Source: Candidatus Luteimonas excrementigallinarum
GTDB lineage: Bacteria > Pseudomonadota > Gammaproteobacteria > Xanthomonadales > Xanthomonadaceae
Assembly: GCA_019115725.1 (NCBI GenBank)
Contig: DXCY01000163.1
Span: 1-10,111 of the forward strand
Direction: 5' to 3'
DNA length: 10,111 bases
The notes beneath the pieces were generated by a model. That model searched no databases, was not told the DNA's origin, and saw only the letters and a list, made by a program, of their open reading frames with translations. Each line of letters starts with the position of its first letter. The stretch's first letter is position 1. Below, in pieces: positions 1-5,678 of this stretch. The position numbers and the translations under genes were made by a program.

Positions 1-175
1 GCAGGCGGGCGAGGGCGGCATTGATCGGTGCCGGCGGCAGCAGCGGCGATGTGCCGCCCGGTGCGACCAGGTGCGAGGCGAGGCCGGCGGACAGTCCGGA
101 CCAGGAGGGCAGGCCGGCAACAAGCACGCCAGTGATGAGCAGGCCGGCAAGCAGGGGGAGGAGGATACGGAGCAT
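1..175 (-). CDS. N-terminus of an unidentified membrane/exported protein (partial)
   Basis: An ATG at 175-173 opens a frame that runs without a stop to the left edge, giving 58 codons. It begins MLRILLPLLAGLL and stays strongly hydrophobic to about residue 22, followed by a Ser/Gly/Ala/Pro-rich stretch. That fits an uncleaved membrane anchor or a signal peptide; no lipobox is visible. There is no convincing Shine-Dalgarno sequence before the ATG. I found no other ATG, GTG or TTG in this frame as far upstream as about position 231. The product cannot be named because the rest lies outside the window. The Pho box 66 nt upstream suggests phosphate control, so a phosphate-acquisition or envelope function is plausible, but this rests on the promoter only. 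The frame could be non-coding, but its composition, hydrophobic start and promoter favour a gene. Confidence 0.55.
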   Translation of the reverse strand, partial: MLRILLPLLAGLLITGVLVAGLPSWSGLSAGLASHLVAPGGTSPLLPPAPINAALARL

Positions 176-225
176 GTGGAGCGTGGGTGACAGGGTGGTC
201 CAGCCTAGCGATGCGTCGCGCCCGC

Positions 226-231
226 GCTCTA
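226..231 (-). promoter_or_regulatory. Possible -10 element of the Pho-box promoter
   Basis: On the minus strand TAGAGC lies 10 nt downstream of the Pho box, the expected place for a -10 hexamer when PhoB replaces the -35 contact. It matches TATAAT at only three positions, so it counts because of spacing, not sequence. It would drive the partial gene starting at 175. Confidence 0.3.
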
Positions 232-241
232 CCCTGGGAGT

Positions 242-259
242 GTGACAGGGTGATGACAG
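242..259 (-). promoter_or_regulatory. Pho box (PhoB operator)
   Basis: Read on the minus strand, the site is CTGTCATCACCCTGTCAC: two 7-nt half sites separated by 4 nt, an 11-nt repeat period. The half sites match the enterobacterial PhoB consensus (CTGTCAT-N4-CTGTCAC/T) exactly; only the A/T-rich spacer is replaced by CACC, as expected in a GC-rich genome. It lies 66 nt before the ATG at 175 and is oriented toward that gene. A further isolated CTGTCAC half site lies at 187-193, 55 nt (five repeat periods) away. Known biology: PhoB~P binds such direct repeats and recruits sigma-70 RNA polymerase under phosphate limitation. Confidence 0.65.
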
Positions 260-320
260 TTGGCGTTGGGTTCAGTTCCATGGCCTGGCCCGGGCTGCCG
301 GGAAGACGGGTGCGGGCGCA

Positions 321-353
321 TAAAAAAGCGGTCCTGTCGTGGACAGGACCGCT
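321..353 (-). terminator. Intrinsic terminator of the BON-domain gene
   Basis: Positions 327-338 (AGCGGTCCTGTC) and 342-353 (GACAGGACCGCT) form a perfect 12-bp stem with a 3-nt loop. Read on the minus strand it is followed at once by six T residues (322-327, the first overlapping the stem base). The hairpin lies 88 nt beyond the stop codon of the gene at 441-815. The plus strand has no T-run after the stem, so it acts in one direction. The rest of the gap from 176 to 440 holds the Pho-box promoter and nothing else I can support. Confidence 0.85.
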
Positions 354-440
354 GGGAGTAACCATCGATCTGACCGGATCAGGTCCGGCTCTTGGTTTTA
401 TTGGAGCGCGCCTGTCAGGGCACGCACGGCCGGATCAGGA

Positions 441-815
441 TCAGAAGTCGCTGGTGCCTGCGGCCGTGTTGAGGCTGGAGGAATCGACGTTGGTCACGCC
501 ATCGATGTCGCGGGCGATTTCCACCGCGCGATCCACCTGGGCCTGGCTGTCGACATCACCGCGCAGATGGACGACGCCGTTGACGGTTTCGACCTCAACA
601 TCCAGGCCGGCTACGTCGGAATCGGCGAGCAGGCTGGATTTGACCTTGGTGGTGATCCAGGTGTCGCTCATCGGCTGATCGGAATCCATGTTCTCGGTGG
701 CCGTGCGGTCATGGGCGGCGTCCTGTGCCATCACACCGCCTGCGGCGAACATCAGCGCCACCGACAGCGCACCAGCCAGCAGGGTTCGCGGATGGTTCCT
801 GATGATGTTGTTCAT
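441..815 (-). CDS. Periplasmic single-BON-domain protein (OsmY-like)
   Basis: The protein has 124 residues. Residues 1-30 form a signal peptide: a basic start (Arg6, His8, Arg10), a hydrophobic core and probable cleavage after VMA. Residues 51-117 are one BON domain, with the typical TKVKSSLL helix and the GVVHLRGDV core strand (Gly80, Leu84, Gly86, Val88), followed by AVEIARDIDGVTNV. BON domains are thought to bind membranes or lipids; in OsmY-type proteins they sit in the periplasm and act in osmotic or envelope stress. OsmY has two BON domains, this protein one, so it is not an orthologue. The start is well supported: GAGGAG at 823-828 lies 7 nt before the ATG. It is transcribed alone, with a strong terminator downstream and a possible one upstream. 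The natural ligand is unknown. Confidence 0.9.
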   Translation of the reverse strand: MNNIIRNHPRTLLAGALSVALMFAAGGVMAQDAAHDRTATENMDSDQPMSDTWITTKVKSSLLADSDVAGLDVEVETVNGVVHLRGDVDSQAQVDRAVEIARDIDGVTNVDSSSLNTAAGTSDF

Positions 816-822
816 GGGGTGA

Positions 823-828
823 CTCCTC
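823..828 (-). promoter_or_regulatory. Ribosome binding site of the BON gene
   Basis: Minus-strand GAGGAG, 7 nt before the ATG at 815. It fixes the start and excludes the overlapping alternative minus-strand frame at 709-978. Confidence 0.8.
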
Positions 829-896
829 GTTGGGGGAATGTGGGAGTCGAGTCTGGGCAGGAGGCTGTCTTCGACGCGTGAGAAAAAATCCGCAAT

Positions 897-923
897 CGTT
901 AAATGAGCCCGCCGCGCGGCTCA
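897..923 (-). terminator. Possible weak terminator after the kinase operon
   Basis: TGAGCC (904-909) and GGCTCA (918-923) pair as a 6-bp stem around an 8-nt GC-only loop. On the minus strand this is followed by TTTAACG, a poor T-tract. It lies about 56 nt beyond the stop codon of the gene at 979-2040 and before the BON gene, where a terminator would be expected. The short stem and broken T-run keep confidence low. The rest of 816-978 holds no recognisable promoter. Confidence 0.35.
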
Positions 924-978
924 CGAAGGACAACGGGGGCTGAGCGCGACTGAAGAGGCAGGGAGCGTGTGCCGCCAA

Positions 979-2040
979 TCAGTCACCTGGCTCTTTCAGC
1001 TGCAGGGCAGGCGATTGCACCCACCCTGCCCGGGAATACCAGCGGCTGGAGGAGCGGTAGTAGACGCGAGCCGATGCCGCATGCCGCGCCAGGGCTGGAT
1101 AGTCCTGTTTGGCAGTCACGTGCAGCCAGCGCGGATCTATGCCGACGAACCTGTCCTGATCGCAGGGATAGAGGGCAGTGGCGTAAGGACTTTCAACCAG
1201 CTTGAGTCTTACCGGAACCTGGAAGCCTCCTCGCCTGAGAGGGCGTGCCCGGGCCAATGAGTGGGTTCGCCAGTGAACCAGCTCATGTCTTGATCCGCGC
1301 AGGGGTGGGGGGAGTTCCGTGATGTGCAGATGTCGCGCGTGCCTGCTGGGGTCCGCATCAGGCAGAAAGTAAGAGCGACGTGACGACAAGCCCAGCTGGG
1401 TGGCTGCTTCAACAGATATTTCCATCAGCCCATCCAGGACGCAGGTCTGGCGCGTTCTCGAGGATCTGCTGCCGGATTCATCAGCGGTTTCGACCGAGGT
1501 CACGCCAAGCGACAGATGCCGGCCGCTCATCCGGGCCGGGATGGCCTCTCCTGTTCCGGTGACTAGTATTACCTGCAGCGTCGATGGCAGTTGCAGGTCC
1601 TCGTCAATAACTGCATCGAATATCCGTTGCAGACGCGGAAGGACCGGGTCTGTGGTGCGGTTGGCCAGGTCTCCCAGGTCAACCTGTATCCGTTGTCCCA
1701 GGATCCGGTAACGGCCCGGATTCGAGGCGGTGGCCGAAGCGATCATCAGCGGCGTGAGGTCATCAAGTACAGCTTGCGCCTCGGCGGCGCCGGCATCTGG
1801 ATGCAGCGTGATATCGATACGCGCGCCTCCACGCGGAAATGCTTCGCCGAGTGCTTGTGGAGGGTCCAGCCTGAAGTACCAGATGGTTGCCGCCACGGCG
1901 AAAGCCCCCGCGGCAAGGTTCCACCATGGCCGCGTGCCGATGCCTGATTGCCGCCGGACCCGATGCGCTACCCACGCGCTTGCCGCAAAGATCACGGCGC
2001 CGAAAGTCAGGGTCATCAGTATGGTCAGAAGTTCCATCAT
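979..2040 (-). CDS. Unrecognised two-helix membrane protein, kinase partner
   Basis: I do not recognise this 353-residue protein. Visible features are two hydrophobic segments at about residues 5-24 and 39-57, joined by a basic loop (HRVRR at 26-30), then about 295 soluble residues. By the positive-inside rule the loop is cytoplasmic and the long C-terminal domain is outside, in the periplasm. The soluble part has an acidic region (about 76-150) and an Arg/His-rich region (about 220-275), with two cysteines (Cys200, Cys293). I see no catalytic motif. The ATG at 2040 overlaps the kinase stop codon (ATGA), and there is no clear Shine-Dalgarno sequence, so translation is probably coupled. A second ATG follows directly. 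Several lines of sequence here are 50-65% GC, below the flanking genes. The overlap suggests a partner, sensor or substrate of the kinase; this is inference. Confidence 0.8.
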   Translation of the reverse strand: MMELLTILMTLTFGAVIFAASAWVAHRVRRQSGIGTRPWWNLAAGAFAVAATIWYFRLDPPQALGEAFPRGGARIDITLHPDAGAAEAQAVLDDLTPLMIASATASNPGRYRILGQRIQVDLGDLANRTTDPVLPRLQRIFDAVIDEDLQLPSTLQVILVTGTGEAIPARMSGRHLSLGVTSVETADESGSRSSRTRQTCVLDGLMEISVEAATQLGLSSRRSYFLPDADPSRHARHLHITELPPPLRGSRHELVHWRTHSLARARPLRRGGFQVPVRLKLVESPYATALYPCDQDRFVGIDPRWLHVTAKQDYPALARHAASARVYYRSSSRWYSRAGWVQSPALQLKEPGD

Positions 2041-4055
2041 GGCGCTGAGGCGTCCATGGAGGGGCGCTGCGGCTCTTTCCGGTATCCCAGCGCGTTGGCC
2101 AGATGATGTCCTTGACGTCTGGCGGTGATATCCGGGTCCTGGTTGGGCGCCTGCCCACCCGCGCTGCCGTCAGTGGCGGATGGGTCCGGTGCGGGTGAGA
2201 GGATCAATGCAACGGCGTAGGCGGCCGCCGCATATTCATCTTCACCGCGGTCCAGCATCAGCAAATGGAGTTGGGCCCAGTGATAGGGATCGTGCGGACT
2301 GTTCTGAAGCACTTCCAGAAGCTGTTCCGCCAGAAGTTGTTGCGACGCTGTGCTGCTGGCGGGCGAGCGACGCGCGGGGAGAGCGGTTGCCCAGTCAGAA
2401 CTTGGACTTCCCGCAACCATGGCGCGACCGGGTTGGCGCACCAATGCCGATACTTGACTCATTCGGGGCGTGAGCCGGTCGGACCAGCCTGATGACTCCC
2501 GCGTCAGTGCCCGGCGGACCCTGGCATGGAGGGTCATGCGCTGCAGGCCAATGGCGAAGGCTTCATGATCCTGTGCAATGACGGCATCCAAGACCCGTTG
2601 GGCATCGGTCCAGGCCTCATCGATCCTGGCGTGGCGGCCGTCCAGCCCCATGCGTCTTTTCCATGCGGGGCCGCCCGGCGCATGATCCGGATCTGCAGGG
2701 GCCAGTCCCGGCGACAGCGCGGTAGGAGTCGTTGGCAGCTCGGGGATCATTGCATCAATGATCGGTACCAGCGTCAGTAGCGCCAGGATCCCAGCGACGA
2801 TTCCCCATCCCACCTTTGCAACAGGGCCCATCGGGGCCTGTTGTGGCATTGGCTGAGGAATCGGCAGTGGAAATGCCTGTGGAAATGGCTGCCCCGGGAC
2901 GGGATGGCCGTGGCGGGGCGCAGGCCTTTGGGCGTGACGGGTCTGGGCCCGTTTCGCCTGACGGCGCTTCCTGGCCTGGTTGGATGATGTCCGTGCCCTG
3001 GAAAGAATGTCGCTGCGCTGACAGGCCGCGCAAGGCATGCCCTGGAAGTGCTGGTGGCTCCTGTCCCGCGCGCAGGTGGCCAGCAAACCGCTGTTGCGCC
3101 GGGCGTATCCCGCCAGCAGCTGCGCCCACTCTGCTGCCGAAGGACGTTCCGCTGGTGGGCCGGTAAACGCACGATCGAAAAGAGCGCGCAGCTGCGGAGG
3201 CATTGCAGCGTGCGCACTGGCAGGCACGGGCCTGACATGCGGATGCGGGCGAACTCCGTATGGGTAGTGGCCGGTGCGGATCCGCCCGGGGAGGTCGGTA
3301 GCGACCGTTGGGCGGAGAGGCTGGCCGCTGTAGGGGTGTATTCCGGAATTGAGCAGCTGGAACACGATGACTGCCAGGGCGAACCGGTCCTGTGGCTCTT
3401 CATCCCCACTGCCGATCCCGCGCTGCTGGTATTCAGGGGCCAGGTAGTCGGCTGTCACCTGCGGTGCGCGAAAGCGGGTGTCGCGCCCCTGGATGCTGAA
3501 GCCGTCGCAGTCGAGCATCGCGATGTACAGCGAGTGGATGTAGAAGCGGAGGTTGACCGGCTTCAGGTCAACCACGCGGTGGCCTTTCCGGTGCAGGGCG
3601 CTGAGTACGGAAGCCAGGTTGGCAGCGAGTGTGGCTTTGGCCCCAAGGCTGGTAGGCAGCCCTGCAGCGCGTGCCTGGCGCTCGTTGAGGATGTGCTCCA
3701 GGTCCCGGGTGGCGTCGATATCCAGCATCGGCATCAGGAAGCCGACAAAGTTTCCGTTGCTGTCGTGGGCGATGGCCTGGGGCCAGGCAATCTGGACGTA
3801 TCGCTTTCCCTTTTCCTGGCGGTCCGGCAGCTTGGGCCGCAGGTGCAGCATCGCCTCGATTTTGGAGTGGTAGCTGGCGTGGTCGCTGCCGGAGTGATAG
3901 ATCTTCGCAACCTGGCCCGGAGCGCCGCTGACCAGGTGGATGCTGCCAGCACCGCCGCTGTTGAGCCGCCGCCCAAGGCGCAGCCTGCGGCCCTCCACAA
4001 CGATGGCAGCGCCCTGTTCGAGCTCCCGGGTGCGACGTCCTTGTCGTGATGTCAT
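2037..4055 (-). CDS. Membrane-anchored Ser/Thr-type protein kinase, YegI/COG4248-like
   Basis: The protein has 672 residues. The kinase domain (about 20-320) shows a glycine loop NSGGAGS (32-38), the ATP-binding Lys51 in VAKIYH, the catalytic loop DLKPVN (163-168; Asp163, Lys165, Asn168), the metal-binding Asp182 in LDCDGF and APE at 206-208. The phrases IAWPQ, VGFLMPM and the DCDGF replacement of DFG are typical of the COG4248 kinases related to E. coli YegI. A Cys/His cluster follows (Cys328, His334 or His336, Cys342, Cys345), a likely small zinc site, as is common after this kinase type. Then come a basic and Pro/Gln-rich linker (about 360-410), one membrane helix (about 415-437) and an outer C-terminal region with helices near 480-520 and 570-620. 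The catalytic set is complete, so activity is expected. The start lies 26 nt after the DUF4031 stop and has no strong Shine-Dalgarno sequence. Target proteins are unknown. Confidence 0.88.
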   Translation of the reverse strand: MTSRQGRRTRELEQGAAIVVEGRRLRLGRRLNSGGAGSIHLVSGAPGQVAKIYHSGSDHASYHSKIEAMLHLRPKLPDRQEKGKRYVQIAWPQAIAHDSNGNFVGFLMPMLDIDATRDLEHILNERQARAAGLPTSLGAKATLAANLASVLSALHRKGHRVVDLKPVNLRFYIHSLYIAMLDCDGFSIQGRDTRFRAPQVTADYLAPEYQQRGIGSGDEEPQDRFALAVIVFQLLNSGIHPYSGQPLRPTVATDLPGRIRTGHYPYGVRPHPHVRPVPASAHAAMPPQLRALFDRAFTGPPAERPSAAEWAQLLAGYARRNSGLLATCARDRSHQHFQGMPCAACQRSDILSRARTSSNQARKRRQAKRAQTRHAQRPAPRHGHPVPGQPFPQAFPLPIPQPMPQQAPMGPVAKVGWGIVAGILALLTLVPIIDAMIPELPTTPTALSPGLAPADPDHAPGGPAWKRRMGLDGRHARIDEAWTDAQRVLDAVIAQDHEAFAIGLQRMTLHARVRRALTRESSGWSDRLTPRMSQVSALVRQPGRAMVAGSPSSDWATALPARRSPASSTASQQLLAEQLLEVLQNSPHDPYHWAQLHLLMLDRGEDEYAAAAYAVALILSPAPDPSATDGSAGGQAPNQDPDITARRQGHHLANALGYRKEPQRPSMDASAP

Positions 4056-4081
4056 TGGGGTTGATTGCCGATGGTGCGGGT

Positions 4082-4366
4082 TCAGTCCGTTTCGCCACGC
4101 CCCTGCGCGCGGGCATTGGCGATCACCGCGCGCACCAGCTCACGGTCCTTGTGGCGGGAGATGGGGGTGGCGCCGAGGGCGATGGCCCGCAGGCGCATGT
4201 CCGCGGTGACGTCGTAGTGGGCGCCGCTGGTCTTGTTCTGGAACGCGCGTCGGGGCATTCCCAGACGCTCGGCGAACTCGTGCAGCTCGTCCAGCGAGTC
4301 GGCCATCAGGTGGGCCCAGCGGCGGCCGCGCCAGAGGGTGACGGCATCATCGACGTACACGGTCAT
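4082..4366 (-). CDS. DUF4031 family small protein
   Basis: The protein has 94 residues, the usual size for the family. It begins MTVYVDDAVTLWRGRRWAHL, the DUF4031 opening, and keeps the conserved WAHLMAD (17-23), DELHEFA (26-32) and AHYDV (49-53) blocks, with polar residues Asp6, Asp7, His19, Asp23, His29, His50 and Asp52 that could form a metal or catalytic site. It is cytosolic, with no signal peptide or membrane segment. The biochemical function of DUF4031 is not known to me. It is the first gene of the minus-strand run into the kinase, with a 26-nt gap, but such small proteins also occur without kinases, so it may be an older neighbour that shares its promoter. No Shine-Dalgarno sequence precedes the ATG, so initiation may be leaderless or the start may be misplaced. 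Confidence 0.85.
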   Translation of the reverse strand: MTVYVDDAVTLWRGRRWAHLMADSLDELHEFAERLGMPRRAFQNKTSGAHYDVTADMRLRAIALGATPISRHKDRELVRAVIANARAQGRGETD

Positions 4367-4464
4367 CGGCAGGGAGTGTGAGCGGAGAGCCAGCGGCCCG
4401 GGGCCATGAAAGTCGCCCAGTCGGACGCCTTTTGCAATCGCCCTGAGCGTCCCGTTTTGCCGGT

Positions 4465-4484
4465 ACGGACGCTGGCAGGTCCGT
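4465..4484. promoter_or_regulatory. Inverted repeat in the divergent promoter region
   Basis: ACGGAC (4465-4470) and GTCCGT (4479-4484) form a 6-bp inverted repeat around 8 nt. A 10-bp palindrome, GCGGATCCGC, follows directly at 4485-4494. They lie in the 202-nt gap between the divergent DUF4031 and porin genes and could be an operator for a dimeric regulator. In GC-rich DNA such repeats also arise by chance. I found no convincing -35/-10 pair in the gap. Confidence 0.25.
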
Positions 4485-4568
4485 GCGGATCCGCGCCCGC
4501 GTGTTTGCGGACCCGTGCAGCTGGGGGTAGCCTGATCTCCCTGACCTCGACGCGACGGGAAGCGTTAC

Positions 4569-5669
4569 GTGCCCATACGGATCGGGAGGGTGTGGTGTCT
4601 GGCTGGCGGGCTGCTGCTCGCCGGAGTGCAGGCCACGGGCTGGGCGCAGCCGGCGCAGGACGGCCTGGAGCTGGGCGGCGCAGTGCGCTTCAGCTATGGC
4701 TGGCTCGACTATGCGGACAGCCCCGGCGCCGACCTTGAGCTGCTCCGGGCAGAAGCGCGTGGACGCAAGGGCCCGGCATCGTTCTCATTTCAGTACCGCT
4801 GGTACGACGGCTTCGATGCGGTCCATCACGCCTGGGCGGGCTGGGATATCGGCTCCGATGCACAGCTGCGGGCGGGCGTGCAGCAGGTGCCGTTCGGGCT
4901 GCTGCCCTACGCCTCGCACAGCTTCTGGTTCGGCTCCGGCTATTACCTGGGGATCGAGGATGACTACGATCTCGGCGTGGTCTGGGAGCACGGCGCCGGA
5001 CCGCACCGCTGGCACGTGGGCTGGTTCCAGGGAGATGAGTACGGCTCCGGTGCGCGCCATGGCCGCTATTCCTTCGATGTCGCCACCACCCCGGAGCTTC
5101 CCTATCGCGAACGCGGGCGTGTCGCCCTGCGCTACGAACGCGTACTGGACTGGAACGGCGCTGCGCTGGCGCTGGGCGGCTCGGCGTTCACCGGCCACAT
5201 CGAGGACCGGGCCGCGGGTGGACACCACGGTCATCATGCCGCGGCACTGCATGCGCAATGGCGCCGCGGGCCGGCCACGGTGCAGCTGCAGTGGGCGCGC
5301 TACCGCTATGGCAACCCGGAGCCGCGGATGGCGCTGTCGGCCTTCATGTTTCCCTTCGAGATCGCCGCCGAAGCCGACGTGCCCACCTTCAACCTGGCCT
5401 GGGCGCTGCCGCGGCCGGGCTGGTTCGACGGCGTCACCTGCTACAACAACCTGAGCCTGACGCTGCCGCGCGGCGGCGACCCGGGACTGCGCGAGTCGTG
5501 GCAGAACGTCACGGGCTGCAGCTTCGCCAAGGGCAGGATGTTCACCTACGTGGACTGGATCGCGGGCAGGAACATGTGGTTTGCGGGCGGGCCGGGCGTG
5601 GGCATCGCCGAGCCCGGCGGCGACGGATGGCGCTCGCGACTGAACGTGAACATGGGCTTCTTCTTCTGA
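4569..5669 (+). CDS. Outer-membrane porin-like beta-barrel protein
   Basis: The protein has 366 residues and starts with GTG; GGGAAG at 4557-4562 lies 6 nt upstream. A signal peptide spans residues 1-26 with probable cleavage in GWA|QPA. The mature part shows alternating strand patterns rich in Tyr, Trp and Gly and ends in GFFF, the aromatic C-terminus recognised by the BAM machinery. The phrase AGVQQVPFGLLPYASHSFWF (residues 102-121) resembles the PFG region of phosphate-selective porins of the OprO/OprP type, but I cannot assign a subfamily. A histidine-rich stretch, GGHHGHHAAALH (217-228), is probably in a surface loop, and Cys291 and Cys317 could form a disulfide. It lies 9 nt before the BCCT transporter gene, so it probably admits the same solute through the outer membrane. 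Confidence 0.8.
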   Translation: MPIRIGRVWCLAGGLLLAGVQATGWAQPAQDGLELGGAVRFSYGWLDYADSPGADLELLRAEARGRKGPASFSFQYRWYDGFDAVHHAWAGWDIGSDAQLRAGVQQVPFGLLPYASHSFWFGSGYYLGIEDDYDLGVVWEHGAGPHRWHVGWFQGDEYGSGARHGRYSFDVATTPELPYRERGRVALRYERVLDWNGAALALGGSAFTGHIEDRAAGGHHGHHAAALHAQWRRGPATVQLQWARYRYGNPEPRMALSAFMFPFEIAAEADVPTFNLAWALPRPGWFDGVTCYNNLSLTLPRGGDPGLRESWQNVTGCSFAKGRMFTYVDWIAGRNMWFAGGPGVGIAEPGGDGWRSRLNVNMGFFF

Positions 5670-5678
5670 GGAAATGCA

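Noticed and set aside
372..440. Two copies of CCGGATCAGG and a small GACC/GGTC hairpin after the BON gene
   Set aside because: Copies are too short and imperfectly extended to be a repeat element; the stem is only 4 bp.
187..881. Plus-strand open frames over the Pho box and BON gene
   Set aside because: They are antisense to the BON gene, which has a signal peptide, domain, ribosome site and terminator on the minus strand.
816..902. TTGCGG about 17 nt before GAAGAC as a promoter for the BON gene
   Set aside because: The -10 match is too poor, and I could not support a sigma-E type site either.
3048..4049. Plus-strand open frame of 333 codons antisense to the kinase gene
   Set aside because: It lies wholly inside the kinase gene on the other strand, shows no domain or signal, and has no ribosome site. 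The minus-strand kinase has a full motif set. Long antisense frames are common in GC-rich DNA.
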